Source of the DNA: Gammaproteobacteria bacterium
GTDB taxonomy: Bacteria; Pseudomonadota; Gammaproteobacteria; Steroidobacterales; Steroidobacteraceae
Direction of reading: 5' to 3'
Length of the DNA stretch: 64,000 bases
NCBI GenBank assembly: GCA_947452065.1
Contig: CANGBB010000009.1
Coordinates: 42,064 to 106,063, forward strand
Shown: positions 24,512-32,664 of the stretch, piece by piece
Position numbering within the stretch: the first letter of the stretch is position 1
Layout of the letters: each line of letters opens with the position of its first letter
The notes under the pieces: generated by a model
Seen by the model: the letters and a program-made list of their open reading frames with translations, nothing else
Databases searched by the model: none
What the model was told of the DNA's origin: nothing
Translations under genes and position numbers: made by a program

Positions 24512-25906
24512 ATGAGCGTTTCCATTGTCTGGTTCCGGCAAGACCTGCGTCTGGCCGATAATCCCGCCCTGCAGGCCGCCTTGCAGCGGGGCGGCACCAT
24601 CCTGCCGGTCTACATCGATAGTCCGGAAGAGGACGGTCGCTGGCCGGACGGTGCCGCCGCTCGCTGGTGGCTGCACACAAACCTTCGCGCGCTGGAAGGC
24701 GCCCTGAAGCGGCAGGGATCGCGGCTGATTTACGCCCGCGGTCCGGCACTGCCTACGCTGCGGCGGCTGTGCACTGAAAGCGGCGCCGACGCGGTGTTCT
24801 GGAATCGTCGCTACGAACCGGCCGCCTTGGAGCGCGACCGGACCGTGAAGGAGGCGCTGCGCACAGACGGAATGCTGGCTGAGAGTCGCAACGGAGCCTT
24901 GCTGCTCGAGCCCTGGGAGATCACCAATCAGAGCGGTCGGCCCTTCCTGGTGTTCACGCCCTACTGGAAGCAGGTGCTGAAGCAATGCGAACCCGCACAG
25001 CCATTGGCTGCGCCGGCGCGTATGCAGGCCCCGCCCAAATGGCCGAATAGTCTGTCGCTGGATGATCTGCTGCCGCTGCCGGTCCCGCCTTGGCACCGGA
25101 GCATGGCTTCGCTGTGGCAACCGGGGGAGACTGGCGCCGCAGCGCGGCTGCAACACTTCCTCAATACCGCCCTGCCCGCGTATCGCGATGCGCGCGACCG
25201 ACCGGCTGTGGCGGGCACCTCGACACTCTCACCGTACCTGCACGTCGGCGCCATTTCGCCGCGACAAATTTGGCATGCGGTGGGCGAGGCGGAATCCGCA
25301 CGCGGCCGCAGCACCGTGGAATGGCGCAGTGACAAGTTTCTCGCGGAACTGGGCTGGCGTGAGTTTTCGCACCATCTTCTCTATCACCACCCACACCTGC
25401 CCGACGCACCGCTGCGTACCGAATTTTCGCGCTTTCCCTGGCGTGATGATCCGCAGGCACTGCAGGCGTGGCAGCGCGGCCGAACCGGCATTCCGCTGGT
25501 AGATGCCGGCATGCGCGAGCTGTGGGCCACCGGCTGGATGCACAACCGCGTACGCATGGTGGTGGCATCGTTCCTGGTCAAGAACCTGCGACTGCACTGG
25601 TTGCATGGCGCGCGCTGGTTCTGGGACACATTGATCGACGCCGATCTGGCTAACAACACACAGGGATGGCAATGGACCGCAGGTTGCGGCGCCGATGCCG
25701 CGCCCTATTTCCGCATCTTCAATCCGCTGTCACAGGCCGAGAAGTTTGATCCCGACAGCGAGTACATTCGTCGCTGGGTGCCGGAAGTGGGCACGCCCGC
25801 TTATCCCGCACCCATTGTCGATCTCAGTGCGTCGCGGACAGAAGCGCTCGCCGCTTTTCAGGTGCTGATGGCTCAGCGCGCGATGGCCGCGGCCAACGTC
25901 GAGTAG
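24512..25906 (+). CDS. phr: Deoxyribodipyrimidine photolyase
   Basis: A 464-residue light-driven DNA repair flavoprotein that splits cyclobutane pyrimidine dimers. The start MSVSIVWFRQDLRLADNPAL is the standard family N-terminus; the open frame runs 42 codons further upstream over trpD. The antenna domain fills the first third. The FAD domain carries EFSHHLLYHHPHL, RTGIPLVDAGMRELWATGWM, NRVRMVVASFLVKNLR, the WQWTAGCGADAAPYFRIFNP segment and the conserved Trp residues. Its end overlaps the converging gene by 34 bp. Confidence 0.93.
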   Translation: MSVSIVWFRQDLRLADNPALQAALQRGGTILPVYIDSPEEDGRWPDGAAARWWLHTNLRALEGALKRQGSRLIYARGPALPTLRRLCTESGADAVFWNRRYEPAALERDRTVKEALRTDGMLAESRNGALLLEPWEITNQSGRPFLVFTPYWKQVLKQCEPAQPLAAPARMQAPPKWPNSLSLDDLLPLPVPPWHRSMASLWQPGETGAAARLQHFLNTALPAYRDARDRPAVAGTSTLSPYLHVGAISPRQIWHAVGEAESARGRSTVEWRSDKFLAELGWREFSHHLLYHHPHLPDAPLRTEFSRFPWRDDPQALQAWQRGRTGIPLVDAGMRELWATGWMHNRVRMVVASFLVKNLRLHWLHGARWFWDTLIDADLANNTQGWQWTAGCGADAAPYFRIFNPLSQAEKFDPDSEYIRRWVPEVGTPAYPAPIVDLSASRTEALAAFQVLMAQRAMAAANVE

Positions 25907-26475
25907 AAGCGCTCGAGCCGGATTTTCCAGTCAGCGAACAGAGCACCGATACCGCTGAAGAACTGATGACTGGCCGCACCGGGCCGCAGCACGGCCACTT
26001 CCGTGATACCGCTGCGCGTTGCTGTCAGCGTCAACATGGCCTGCCCCGGCGCGGTACCGAATAGGTCTGTCGCGACCACCGGATGCGTCGGCGCATCGGC
26101 AAAGTCGACACGATGCATGATGACTACGTAGTCCATCAATGGCGCACCCTCATCGGGTGCAATCACCCAAGTCAGCACCGGCCGGCCAGCTTGTCCGTTG
26201 CTCATCGCATGAAAGCGCGCATCGAACTGCGCACTGATCTGCGTTCTGCCGTGATCGAGTTCGCTTGGCGACAGCTGACCATCGCCATTGGTGTCGACAC
26301 CCCGCAGCGCTGAGGCCGGCACCGCTACGACGAAAAAAGCGGCCCGACCGACGATGTTCATCGTGGCTGTCTGCGCCGGCAGCAGATGTGCCTGCGCGGT
26401 CGTCGCGAGCCAGGGCATACACCATAGTGCGAACACTACAGCGCGGCGCGAGAGAAGCTGGCTTGTGGATTTCAT
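25873..26475 (-). CDS. Periplasmic protein with EF-hand-like loop; resembles N-terminal part of HupE/UreJ_2 proteins
   Basis: A 200-residue exported protein (signal peptide to TTAQAHLLPAQ). An EF-hand-type loop DTNGDGQLSPSEL lies near residue 62, which could bind calcium. The stretch from AHLLPAQTATMNIVGRAAFF to about residue 175 resembles the soluble N-terminal region that in HupE/UreJ_2-type proteins precedes membrane helices. Here the chain ends shortly after HQFFSGIGALFADWKIRLE, just where those helices would begin, so it may be a truncated or naturally short form. The C-terminal 34 bp overlap the converging photolyase gene. The start at 26475 is chosen for the signal peptide; 97 more codons upstream are open but overlap the divergent gene. 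Function unknown. Confidence 0.65.
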   Translation of the reverse strand: MKSTSQLLSRRAVVFALWCMPWLATTAQAHLLPAQTATMNIVGRAAFFVVAVPASALRGVDTNGDGQLSPSELDHGRTQISAQFDARFHAMSNGQAGRPVLTWVIAPDEGAPLMDYVVIMHRVDFADAPTHPVVATDLFGTAPGQAMLTLTATRSGITEVAVLRPGAASHQFFSGIGALFADWKIRLERFYSTLAAAIAR

Positions 26476-26555
26476 TGCGATGGTGACGATAGCACGGTGG
26501 ATTTCACACTCACGCGGTACTGGATCAGTAGCTAAAAGCGTGGTGCAATGCAAAA

Positions 26556-28778
26556 GTGAACTCGGAAACGAGTAACGTTCAAGTCCCACCGGGTGTGCCC
26601 TTGCCCGAATCGGCGCATTCTTTGCGCGCACAGACACCTCCCTCCGATGATCACCGCGCGCCAGACTGGGCGCGACTGGTTCTGGAAAACATCGGACTGT
26701 TTGTGGTCTATGCGCTGACCGGAATGCTGGCGCTGCTTCTGTCGCGAGGCACCGGGCTCGCATCACCGGTATGGCCCGCCGCGGGCATTGCCTTTGCGCT
26801 GGTGTTTGTCCGTGGAATGACTTATCTGCCGGGCATCCTTCTCGGTTCGCTCGCCACCAATCTGCCTTCGATCCTGCGCGGCAATCATGGTTACAGCATT
26901 GAATTGGCTATCGCCGGATCAATCGCCATCGGCACCACTCTGGGCATCCTGACGGGCACACTCATTGTGCGTCGGTTCATTGGCCGGAATCCTCGTCTGA
27001 TCGACGCGCGGCAGATTCTGCTTTTCCTGGCGCTGGCTGGACCCATCGCCGGTGCGGTATCAGCGTCGATCGGCACCACTGTCATGGTGGTGAGCAACAT
27101 CATTTCATTGAGTCAGGCCGCCTCTTCTTGGTTCACCTGGTGGGTCGGCGACGCGCTGGGCATCGTGGTATTCGCACCCATCATGATGATGCTGCTGCCC
27201 GAACAGGCTGAGATATGGCATTTGCGGCGATGGAAGATCGCCACGCCTTCGATCACCGTGCTCATTCTGGTGGTCTTCATCCTTGTGCAGAGAGCCGATC
27301 TTATTATCGAGCAGCGCGCGGCAGCCTTCAGACAGGAAGCTTACGACGCCGCTGAGTCACTCGAGAAAGAAGTCGCCAAGCACGCCGAGGCGTTGGGAGC
27401 GCTCGCCAGTCTTCAGAGCACATCGCGATCCGTCTCACAGCAGGATTTCGCTCGTTTCACCAAACCCTTTCTGGAAAGACATCATGTCTTGCAGGCCATC
27501 TCGTGGAATCCGATCATTGAGGCCGGGCAGCGCGCCACTTTCGAGGCCGCACAGCGGGCGCAGCCTGCGCTGAAAAGTTTCCGGATCACTGAAAGGAACG
27601 CCGCTGGTGAACTGGTGTCAGCCGGTCAGCGACCGGAGTACGTGGCTGTGGGCTATATCGAGCCAATCGCCGCCAACCAAGCGGCGCTCGGCTTTGATGT
27701 CTACTCCAGCCCACCGCGTGCCGACGCCATCAACCGCGCACGCCGTCTCGGTACGCTGCAGTCCACCGCTCCCATCCAGCTGATTCAGGATCAGGGCACG
27801 CAACAGGGAGTACTGCTGTTTCTGCCCGCCCGGAACAGCGCGGATGAGATCATGGGCTTCGCTGTGGGTGTTTATCGCATGAGCGACCTGCTCGCCGGTG
27901 CCGTGGGCGCACTGAAGTGGCAGTCCTGGAACTTTGTGTTGAATGACACGACAGTTGCAGACCATCCCGTCACACTGGCTGCGCGCCGCATTGATGACGA
28001 CAGCAAAAATACGCGCAACAATTCTCTGAGCGCGCTAGTGACCCAACGCTCTATGGAAGTGGGAGGCCGCACCTGGACGCTGCAGGCGTGGCCGAGTCAG
28101 CAACTGTTGGCGAACATGCCAACACCCATGCCGATCCTGTTACTGACAAGCATGCTCGTCATCATCTTCCTGCTGGAGGCCTTTCTGCTGTTGGTCACCG
28201 GCCTGGAGCGTCGCTGGAAAAGCCATGCGGAGGAGTCGTCTCATAATGCCCAGCATGATGAGCTGACCGGTCTGCTCAATCGCCGCGGACTGTTCGATCA
28301 ACTGCGGTCGATGCAACAGGCGCTCGAAAAATTGCGCACAACGGACTCCTCCGATTGCACCCACGTGCTGATGTTTCTCGATCTGGACGGTTTCAAGCAG
28401 GTGAATGACCGCGCTGGCCACGACGCTGGCGACGCGATGCTGCGCAAGGTGGCTGAAACACTGCAGTCGGCCACCCGACACGGCGATTGTATTGCGCGCA
28501 TCGGCGGTGATGAGTTCGTCATTCTCGCTTGGGATTGTGGGCTCGAGAACGGGCTGCAAATTGCAGCGACTGTACTTCGCGCCATCTCGGCCACTTCAAT
28601 AGAGTGGAATGGCGCGTCTTACTCCGTTGGGGTGAGTATCGGCGTCAGCGAGATCATGCTGACATCATCGAAGTCGATTGATGACCTGCTGCGCCAGGCG
28701 GATGCGGCCTGCTATGCAGCCAAGCAGGCGGGCCGTAACACCATTCGGGTATGCGCGCCGGATCCAGCGTCAGTTTAG
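26556..28778 (+). CDS. MASE1-CHASE-GGDEF membrane diguanylate cyclase
   Basis: A 740-residue sensor enzyme making cyclic di-GMP from two GTP. The N-terminal MASE1 domain has about eight membrane segments (residues about 40-245, with GTGLASPVWPAAGIAFALVF). A periplasmic CHASE domain follows (about 255-430, FLERHHVLQAISWNPIIEAG), then one more membrane segment (LLTSMLVIIFLLEAFLLL) and a C-terminal GGDEF domain (NAQHDELTGLLNRRG; ARIGGDEFVIL). The active-site GGDEF is intact and the product-inhibition site RHGD stands five residues before it. The start is GTG with no clear ribosome-binding site, so the exact N-terminus is uncertain. It overlaps the converging YHYH gene by 9 bp. The CHASE ligand is unknown. 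Confidence 0.92.
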   Translation: MNSETSNVQVPPGVPLPESAHSLRAQTPPSDDHRAPDWARLVLENIGLFVVYALTGMLALLLSRGTGLASPVWPAAGIAFALVFVRGMTYLPGILLGSLATNLPSILRGNHGYSIELAIAGSIAIGTTLGILTGTLIVRRFIGRNPRLIDARQILLFLALAGPIAGAVSASIGTTVMVVSNIISLSQAASSWFTWWVGDALGIVVFAPIMMMLLPEQAEIWHLRRWKIATPSITVLILVVFILVQRADLIIEQRAAAFRQEAYDAAESLEKEVAKHAEALGALASLQSTSRSVSQQDFARFTKPFLERHHVLQAISWNPIIEAGQRATFEAAQRAQPALKSFRITERNAAGELVSAGQRPEYVAVGYIEPIAANQAALGFDVYSSPPRADAINRARRLGTLQSTAPIQLIQDQGTQQGVLLFLPARNSADEIMGFAVGVYRMSDLLAGAVGALKWQSWNFVLNDTTVADHPVTLAARRIDDDSKNTRNNSLSALVTQRSMEVGGRTWTLQAWPSQQLLANMPTPMPILLLTSMLVIIFLLEAFLLLVTGLERRWKSHAEESSHNAQHDELTGLLNRRGLFDQLRSMQQALEKLRTTDSSDCTHVLMFLDLDGFKQVNDRAGHDAGDAMLRKVAETLQSATRHGDCIARIGGDEFVILAWDCGLENGLQIAATVLRAISATSIEWNGASYSVGVSIGVSEIMLTSSKSIDDLLRQADAACYAAKQAGRNTIRVCAPDPASV

Positions 28779-30116
28779 TGCGCCCTTCAGGCAACGGCTG
28801 AAGAAGGGATAGTCATTGGTGGCCATGTAGTAATAGATGCCACCCGGAAACTCCGGCGTGACGCCGGTGCGGCCATTGCACTCGTCGAGATCACCGCTGC
28901 CGGCCACATAGTTCCAGTCACTGGTGAAGGCACCCATCGGCACCAGTGCCGTGGACGGTCGTCCCGCATCCGCCGCGCTATCCATCGCATAACTGGTGGT
29001 GCAGATTTTCAGTGGGCTGGAGGCATCCATGGCGCTGCTATAGCAATAGCGCGCATAGACCGGGTAACCATCGCCCGCCCAGCCCACCAACACCATCTTG
29101 CGATTGGTGTCCGATACTCCAGCGTTGGTGAGCAACCCTTCCGGCATGCCGTGATAGTGATAGACACCGCCCGGCTGCACATGCGCGTTGTTGCTATCCA
29201 CACCGAAGTTGAACACCGACTGACCTAACGCCTCGATGCGCCAGACGTCGGTGCCGTTCGCCAGATTGCAGTCACTCGTTCGGGTCATCGTTCCAGGACA
29301 TGTCCCCGCCGTGCCGGGATCGAACTTCACGCTGTTGCGCGCATAGACGCTGGCGCCACCCGGACCAACGTTGGTGTTGTTGGCCGCCTTGGTCGGCGTG
29401 AGCGTCATTGAGGCATTGATGTTTTGCGCCGCGATGGTGTTCGGGTTGCCTGGGTTAGGAAACGCACCCACCGCATGATTGGGCAGGCCGTTGCCGCTCA
29501 GCGTTCGTCTCGCGGTCGTGCAGGTCCAGCTCCAGGTTGCAGTCAGCGTGCCGGAGGTGCTGTATGGGCCGGTGTAAGTGCCGCTGTAGGGACAGTCGAT
29601 GCTGGCGGTGCTGACCGGACCGCCCGCGCTGGGCGTCACCGTCATGCTGCTTGAGGCCGGGCCAGTACCCGCTGAATTGGTGGCGGTCACTGAGCAGCTG
29701 TACGTCGTCCCATTGGTCAGTCCCGTGACGGAAATAGGGCTGGCGCTGCCCGTCATTGCCAGTGAACCGGCTGCCGTGCAGGTGGCCGTGTAGCGGATGA
29801 TGGCCGCCCCGCCGGTGTTCGCGGGTGCAGTGAATGCAATGAGCGCCGAACCGTTGCCGCCTGTAACCGTACCGATGACGGGCGCACCAGGCACCGTGGC
29901 TGCGCTGCTGGTCGATGAGCTGCTGCTAGCGGAACTGCTGCTGGAGGAGCTGCTACTCGCCGAACTGCTGGTCGATGAGCTGCTGCTCACGGAACTGCTG
30001 GATGCAGCGCTGCTGGATGCATTGGAACCAGAGCCGCCTCCACCGCAGCCAGCCATGAGCAGCAGGATGGCGACAGCCGTTGCTGGGGCAATGGTGCACG
30101 TAAATTGACGAGTCAT
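28770..30116 (-). CDS. YHYH-domain lipoprotein with polyserine linker and Fn3 domain
   Basis: A 448-residue surface or periplasmic lipoprotein: signal with lipobox LMAGC (Cys24), a GGGG spacer, about 45 residues of nearly pure serine, a fibronectin type III domain (about 75-165: [42 protein letters not shown]), then a C-terminal YHYH domain ([15 protein letters not shown] near residue 320). Twelve or more cysteines suggest disulfides. YHYH is a domain of unknown function; histidines could bind metal (inference). It converges with the diguanylate cyclase (9-bp overlap) and is divergent from sodB. A second YHYH lipoprotein lies at 35646-37400. Confidence 0.85.
   Translation of the reverse strand: MTRQFTCTIAPATAVAILLLMAGCGGGGSGSNASSSAASSSSVSSSSSTSSSASSSSSSSSSASSSSSTSSAATVPGAPVIGTVTGGNGSALIAFTAPANTGGAAIIRYTATCTAAGSLAMTGSASPISVTGLTNGTTYSCSVTATNSAGTGPASSSMTVTPSAGGPVSTASIDCPYSGTYTGPYSTSGTLTATWSWTCTTARRTLSGNGLPNHAVGAFPNPGNPNTIAAQNINASMTLTPTKAANNTNVGPGGASVYARNSVKFDPGTAGTCPGTMTRTSDCNLANGTDVWRIEALGQSVFNFGVDSNNAHVQPGGVYHYHGMPEGLLTNAGVSDTNRKMVLVGWAGDGYPVYARYCYSSAMDASSPLKICTTSYAMDSAADAGRPSTALVPMGAFTSDWNYVAGSGDLDECNGRTGVTPEFPGGIYYYMATNDYPFFSRCLKGALN
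29897..30030. repeat. Low-complexity serine-codon tract
   Basis: Tandem runs of AGC/AGT/TCG-type serine codons, interrupted by Ala, Thr and Val, encode the linker of the YHYH lipoprotein. Synonymous codons are mixed, so the tract is protein-selected rather than a simple DNA microsatellite. Confidence 0.8.
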
Positions 30117-30122
30117 AAGGCT

Positions 30123-30150
30123 TTGGCTCTAGCTGCTTCAGCTCTAGAAT
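30123..30150 (+). promoter_or_regulatory. Likely sigma70 promoter of sodB
   Basis: TTGGCT (30123-30128), a 16-bp spacer and TAGAAT (30145-30150) lie 36 bp before the sodB ATG. The spacer contains the small inverted repeat AGCTG-CTT-CAGCT, which could bind a regulator. Confidence 0.5.
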
Positions 30151-30185
30151 GCACCACACCCTATCCCAATTCCCGAGGGCCAACC

Positions 30186-30905
30186 ATGGATTCATCAAAG
30201 ACTTCCCGCCGTGACGTCCTGTTCAGCGCCGCCGCCAGCGCACTGATCGGCGTTGCTGCCCGCGCTGCCAGTCCTGCGCCCGTAGCGGCTACGGCTCCCG
30301 CAGATGCGGCCGGCGCATTCGCGCTGCCGCCGCTGCCCTACGCCGACAATGCGCTGGATCCGGTCATCAGCGCGCACACCATCGGCTTCCATTACGGCAA
30401 GCATCACAAGGCCTACGTCGACAACCTCAACAAGGCGGTCGCCGGCACGCCCTTCGCGGACATGGGTCTCTCGCAGATCATCACCAGCACCTATGGCAAA
30501 GCCGACCAAACGGCGCTGTACAACAATGCCGCGCAGGCCTGGAACCACACCTTCTACTGGAACAGCCTGCGCAAAGGTGGCGGTGGCGAGCCGCCGGCCG
30601 CGCTCCGGCAGAAGATCGAGGCCGACTTCGGCAGCGTCGAGAATTGCAAGAAAGAGCTGGCCGCCGCAGCGGCTGGTCAGTTCGGTAGCGGCTGGGCCTG
30701 GCTGGTTCAGGATGGCGGCAAGCTGCTGGTGACGAAGACGGCGAACGCCGACTCCCCGCTCATTAAGGGCCAGCGGCCACTACTGACCATCGACGTCTGG
30801 GAGCACGCCTACTATCTGGATTATCAGAATCTGCGCGCCAGCTACGTGGCCGCCGTGCTCGACAAGCTGATCAATTGGGGCTTCGCGGCCGATAACCTCG
30901 GCTGA
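30186..30905 (+). CDS. sodB: Tat-exported superoxide dismutase (Fe-type)
   Basis: A 239-residue enzyme that converts superoxide to oxygen and peroxide. The start at 30186 gives a twin-arginine signal ([19 protein letters not shown]) followed by an Ala/Pro linker, so the product should fold in the cytoplasm and act in the periplasm, which is unusual for an iron-type enzyme. Metal ligands are all visible: His in [11 protein letters not shown], His in [11 protein letters not shown], Asp and His in [18 protein letters not shown] and the FGSGWAWL segment favour the iron form, though manganese or cambialistic use is possible. A sigma70-like promoter lies just upstream and hairpins follow. Confidence 0.9.
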   Translation: MDSSKTSRRDVLFSAAASALIGVAARAASPAPVAATAPADAAGAFALPPLPYADNALDPVISAHTIGFHYGKHHKAYVDNLNKAVAGTPFADMGLSQIITSTYGKADQTALYNNAAQAWNHTFYWNSLRKGGGGEPPAALRQKIEADFGSVENCKKELAAAAAGQFGSGWAWLVQDGGKLLVTKTANADSPLIKGQRPLLTIDVWEHAYYLDYQNLRASYVAAVLDKLINWGFAADNLG

Positions 30906-30923
30906 GATACGCTCAGCCCTTTA

Positions 30924-30949
30924 AGCGAGCGGCGGACACGCCGCTCGCT
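30924..30949 (+). terminator. Hairpin after sodB, probable terminator
   Basis: AGCGAGCGGC (30924-30933) pairs perfectly with GCCGCTCGCT (30940-30949) around a 6-base loop, 18 bp after the sodB stop. There is no immediate T-run; the nearest, GTTTTC, follows at about 30979 behind a second weaker hairpin. Confidence 0.5.
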
Positions 30950-31009
30950 GACCAGCGCTCTGGACAGCGCGGTCCGGTCGTTTTCTATATGAATATGTTA
31001 AATATACCA

Positions 31010-31058
31010 CCCCCCCCCTCCGGCATACCCCTACCTTTCCGGGATAAAAAATGGGGTA
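31010..31058. promoter_or_regulatory. C9 tract and inverted repeat TACCCC...GGGGTA upstream of the HTH regulator
   Basis: In the AT-rich 232-bp gap before the HTH gene there is a run of nine C (31010-31018), then TACCCC (31026-31031) facing GGGGTA (31053-31058) with GC/GC extending past one mismatch. The loop contains CCGGGATAAAAAAT. It could be an operator with distant half-sites or an RNA structure; no known site is recognised. Confidence 0.35.
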
Positions 31059-31181
31059 CGCGCCTTAGAGTTAAATGATTCATATGTAGTAACTTTTTCG
31101 GCTGTGATACGTTTTCTTCAGTTCTTTCGGATTCTTTCAAAGCAAACAAATGCGTCATTGCTCGTGGAGTGGAATCAGCCG

Positions 31182-31901
31182 ATGAAAAAGCTCGAGACTC
31201 GAAAAACCGAGGCATTGAGCCGGGGCGCCGAATTCGTATCGACGCGCGAAGCTGCGGAACTGCTGGGCGTGTCACTGCGAACGGTGCAGCTCTGGGTCGA
31301 ATCTGGGGATCTGGATGCTTGGAAGACCGTGGGCGGACATCGCCGGATCACCCTGCCGTCCGTGATACGTCTACTCGACGAACAGCTGGCTGCGCTGGAA
31401 AAGCCAAAGGCCGATGGCGTCTATCGCATCCTGATCATCGATCCCGACCCGCAGTCGGCTGATAGCTTTGCCAAGAGCCTGACTGACGCCGATACGCGTG
31501 TCACGCTGGACTATGCCCAGGATGGTTACCACGGCTTGATGCTCGCGGGCAGGAACATGCCCCGCTTGCTCATCGTCGAACCAAGCCGGAGCGGCCTTGA
31601 CAGTCTCCGCCTAGCAACGGCATTAAAACTCCTGCCTGAACCCACACCGCGAGTTGTGGTGCTGGCCGATGGGGACTCGCGCGCGATGCAGGACGGTGAC
31701 TTCAACGAGGATGGGTTCCTCGCCATCAGTAAGATATCCGCCGTGGAGGAAATCACGGCTATGATCAAGACCGATCTTGATCCGGCTCGATCTGCGTCGA
31801 TGGTCGCCTCCATCAAGGTGCTCACCGAGCGTCAGCAGGCGGCTGAGTCGACGCCACCCATGGAGTCAGTGCTCAGCAATGTCCGGACCATCCATCAGTG
31901 A
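31182..31901 (+). CDS. Excisionase-type HTH fused to a degenerate receiver domain
   Basis: A 239-residue regulator. Residues about 18-62 form a MerR/excisionase-type winged helix (STREAAELLGVSLRTVQLW, then GGHRRI with the wing). Residues about 80-200 look like a CheY-type receiver: the acidic pocket ILIIDPDP and a late Lys (AISKISA) are present, but the phosphoacceptor position reads LLIVEPSRSG, with Glu (codon 31578-31580) where Asp is normal. It is therefore probably not phosphorylated and may be locked active or bind another signal. A polar tail follows. The start at 31182 is preferred over the upstream frame because the DNA-binding domain begins soon after. It overlaps the peptidase gene by 23 bp. 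Confidence 0.8.
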   Translation: MKKLETRKTEALSRGAEFVSTREAAELLGVSLRTVQLWVESGDLDAWKTVGGHRRITLPSVIRLLDEQLAALEKPKADGVYRILIIDPDPQSADSFAKSLTDADTRVTLDYAQDGYHGLMLAGRNMPRLLIVEPSRSGLDSLRLATALKLLPEPTPRVVVLADGDSRAMQDGDFNEDGFLAISKISAVEEITAMIKTDLDPARSASMVASIKVLTERQQAAESTPPMESVLSNVRTIHQ

Positions 31902-32640
31902 GTTGACTGCCCTCAGCATGACGCGCCTGAGCCCATCCGAACTGACAGGACGCAGCCGATCACATCTTCAGTCAGACGATGTGAGTGGCTGCGTGCTACA
32001 CCCTCTGGCACGACAGGCGCTCGATCAAATGACTACGGCTGCGCGTTCAGCGGGCATCGAAATGGCCGCGATCTCCTGTTTCCGCAGCTTCGAGCAGCAG
32101 CTCGGAATCTGGAACAGCAAGTTTCTTGGCCAGCGCGAACTGCTCTCGGCCTCGGGCACAGTGCTGAATGCACTGAGCCTTGGCGCAGCGGAGCGCGTAG
32201 AAGCCATCCTGGTGTGGTCCGCCCTACCTGGGGCGAGTCGCCATCACTGGGGAACAGACTTTGATCTCATCGACCGCGCGGCGCTTCCACCCGGACAAAG
32301 CGCGCGACTGGTGCCGGAGGAATACCAGCCTGCCGGCTGGTTCGCACCGCTGACTCAATGGCTGGACCACCATGCCGCGGACTACGGTTTTTTCCGGCCC
32401 TACGACATTGATCGCGGCGGGGTCTCACCAGAGCCTTGGCACCTGAGCTTTGCGCCGCTGGCAGCACCTGCATTGCAGGACCTGACGATTGATGTGCTGG
32501 CCGATAGCCTGTCGGGTGCGGCCCTAGAGGGCCGTGACATTGTCTTCACACGGCTGCCCGAATTGCACCGTCGCTATGTACTGGCCGTGGCCGAGCCACC
32601 GGCACGGGCGTTGGTGGCCCCCGCCCTCTCACACAGCTGA
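31879..32640 (+). CDS. VanY/LdcB-type M15 peptidoglycan carboxypeptidase
   Basis: A 253-residue zinc peptidase of the D-alanyl-D-alanine carboxypeptidase (M15B) family. Zinc ligands appear in ASRHHWGTDFDLID (S-x-H-x-x-G-x-x-x-D) and in EPWHLSF (E-x-W-H), the catalytic Glu being in the latter. There is no obvious signal peptide. Two starts are possible: 31879, overlapping the HTH gene by 23 bp, or MTRLSPSELTG at 31918, which lies 16 bp after that stop; neither has a good ribosome-binding site. The close coupling with the HTH/pseudo-receiver gene suggests cell-wall remodelling under its control (inference). Confidence 0.8.
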   Translation: MSGPSISELTALSMTRLSPSELTGRSRSHLQSDDVSGCVLHPLARQALDQMTTAARSAGIEMAAISCFRSFEQQLGIWNSKFLGQRELLSASGTVLNALSLGAAERVEAILVWSALPGASRHHWGTDFDLIDRAALPPGQSARLVPEEYQPAGWFAPLTQWLDHHAADYGFFRPYDIDRGGVSPEPWHLSFAPLAAPALQDLTIDVLADSLSGAALEGRDIVFTRLPELHRRYVLAVAEPPARALVAPALSHS

Positions 32641-32664
32641 CAGCGCGCCCAGCAGCGGCCGCTG

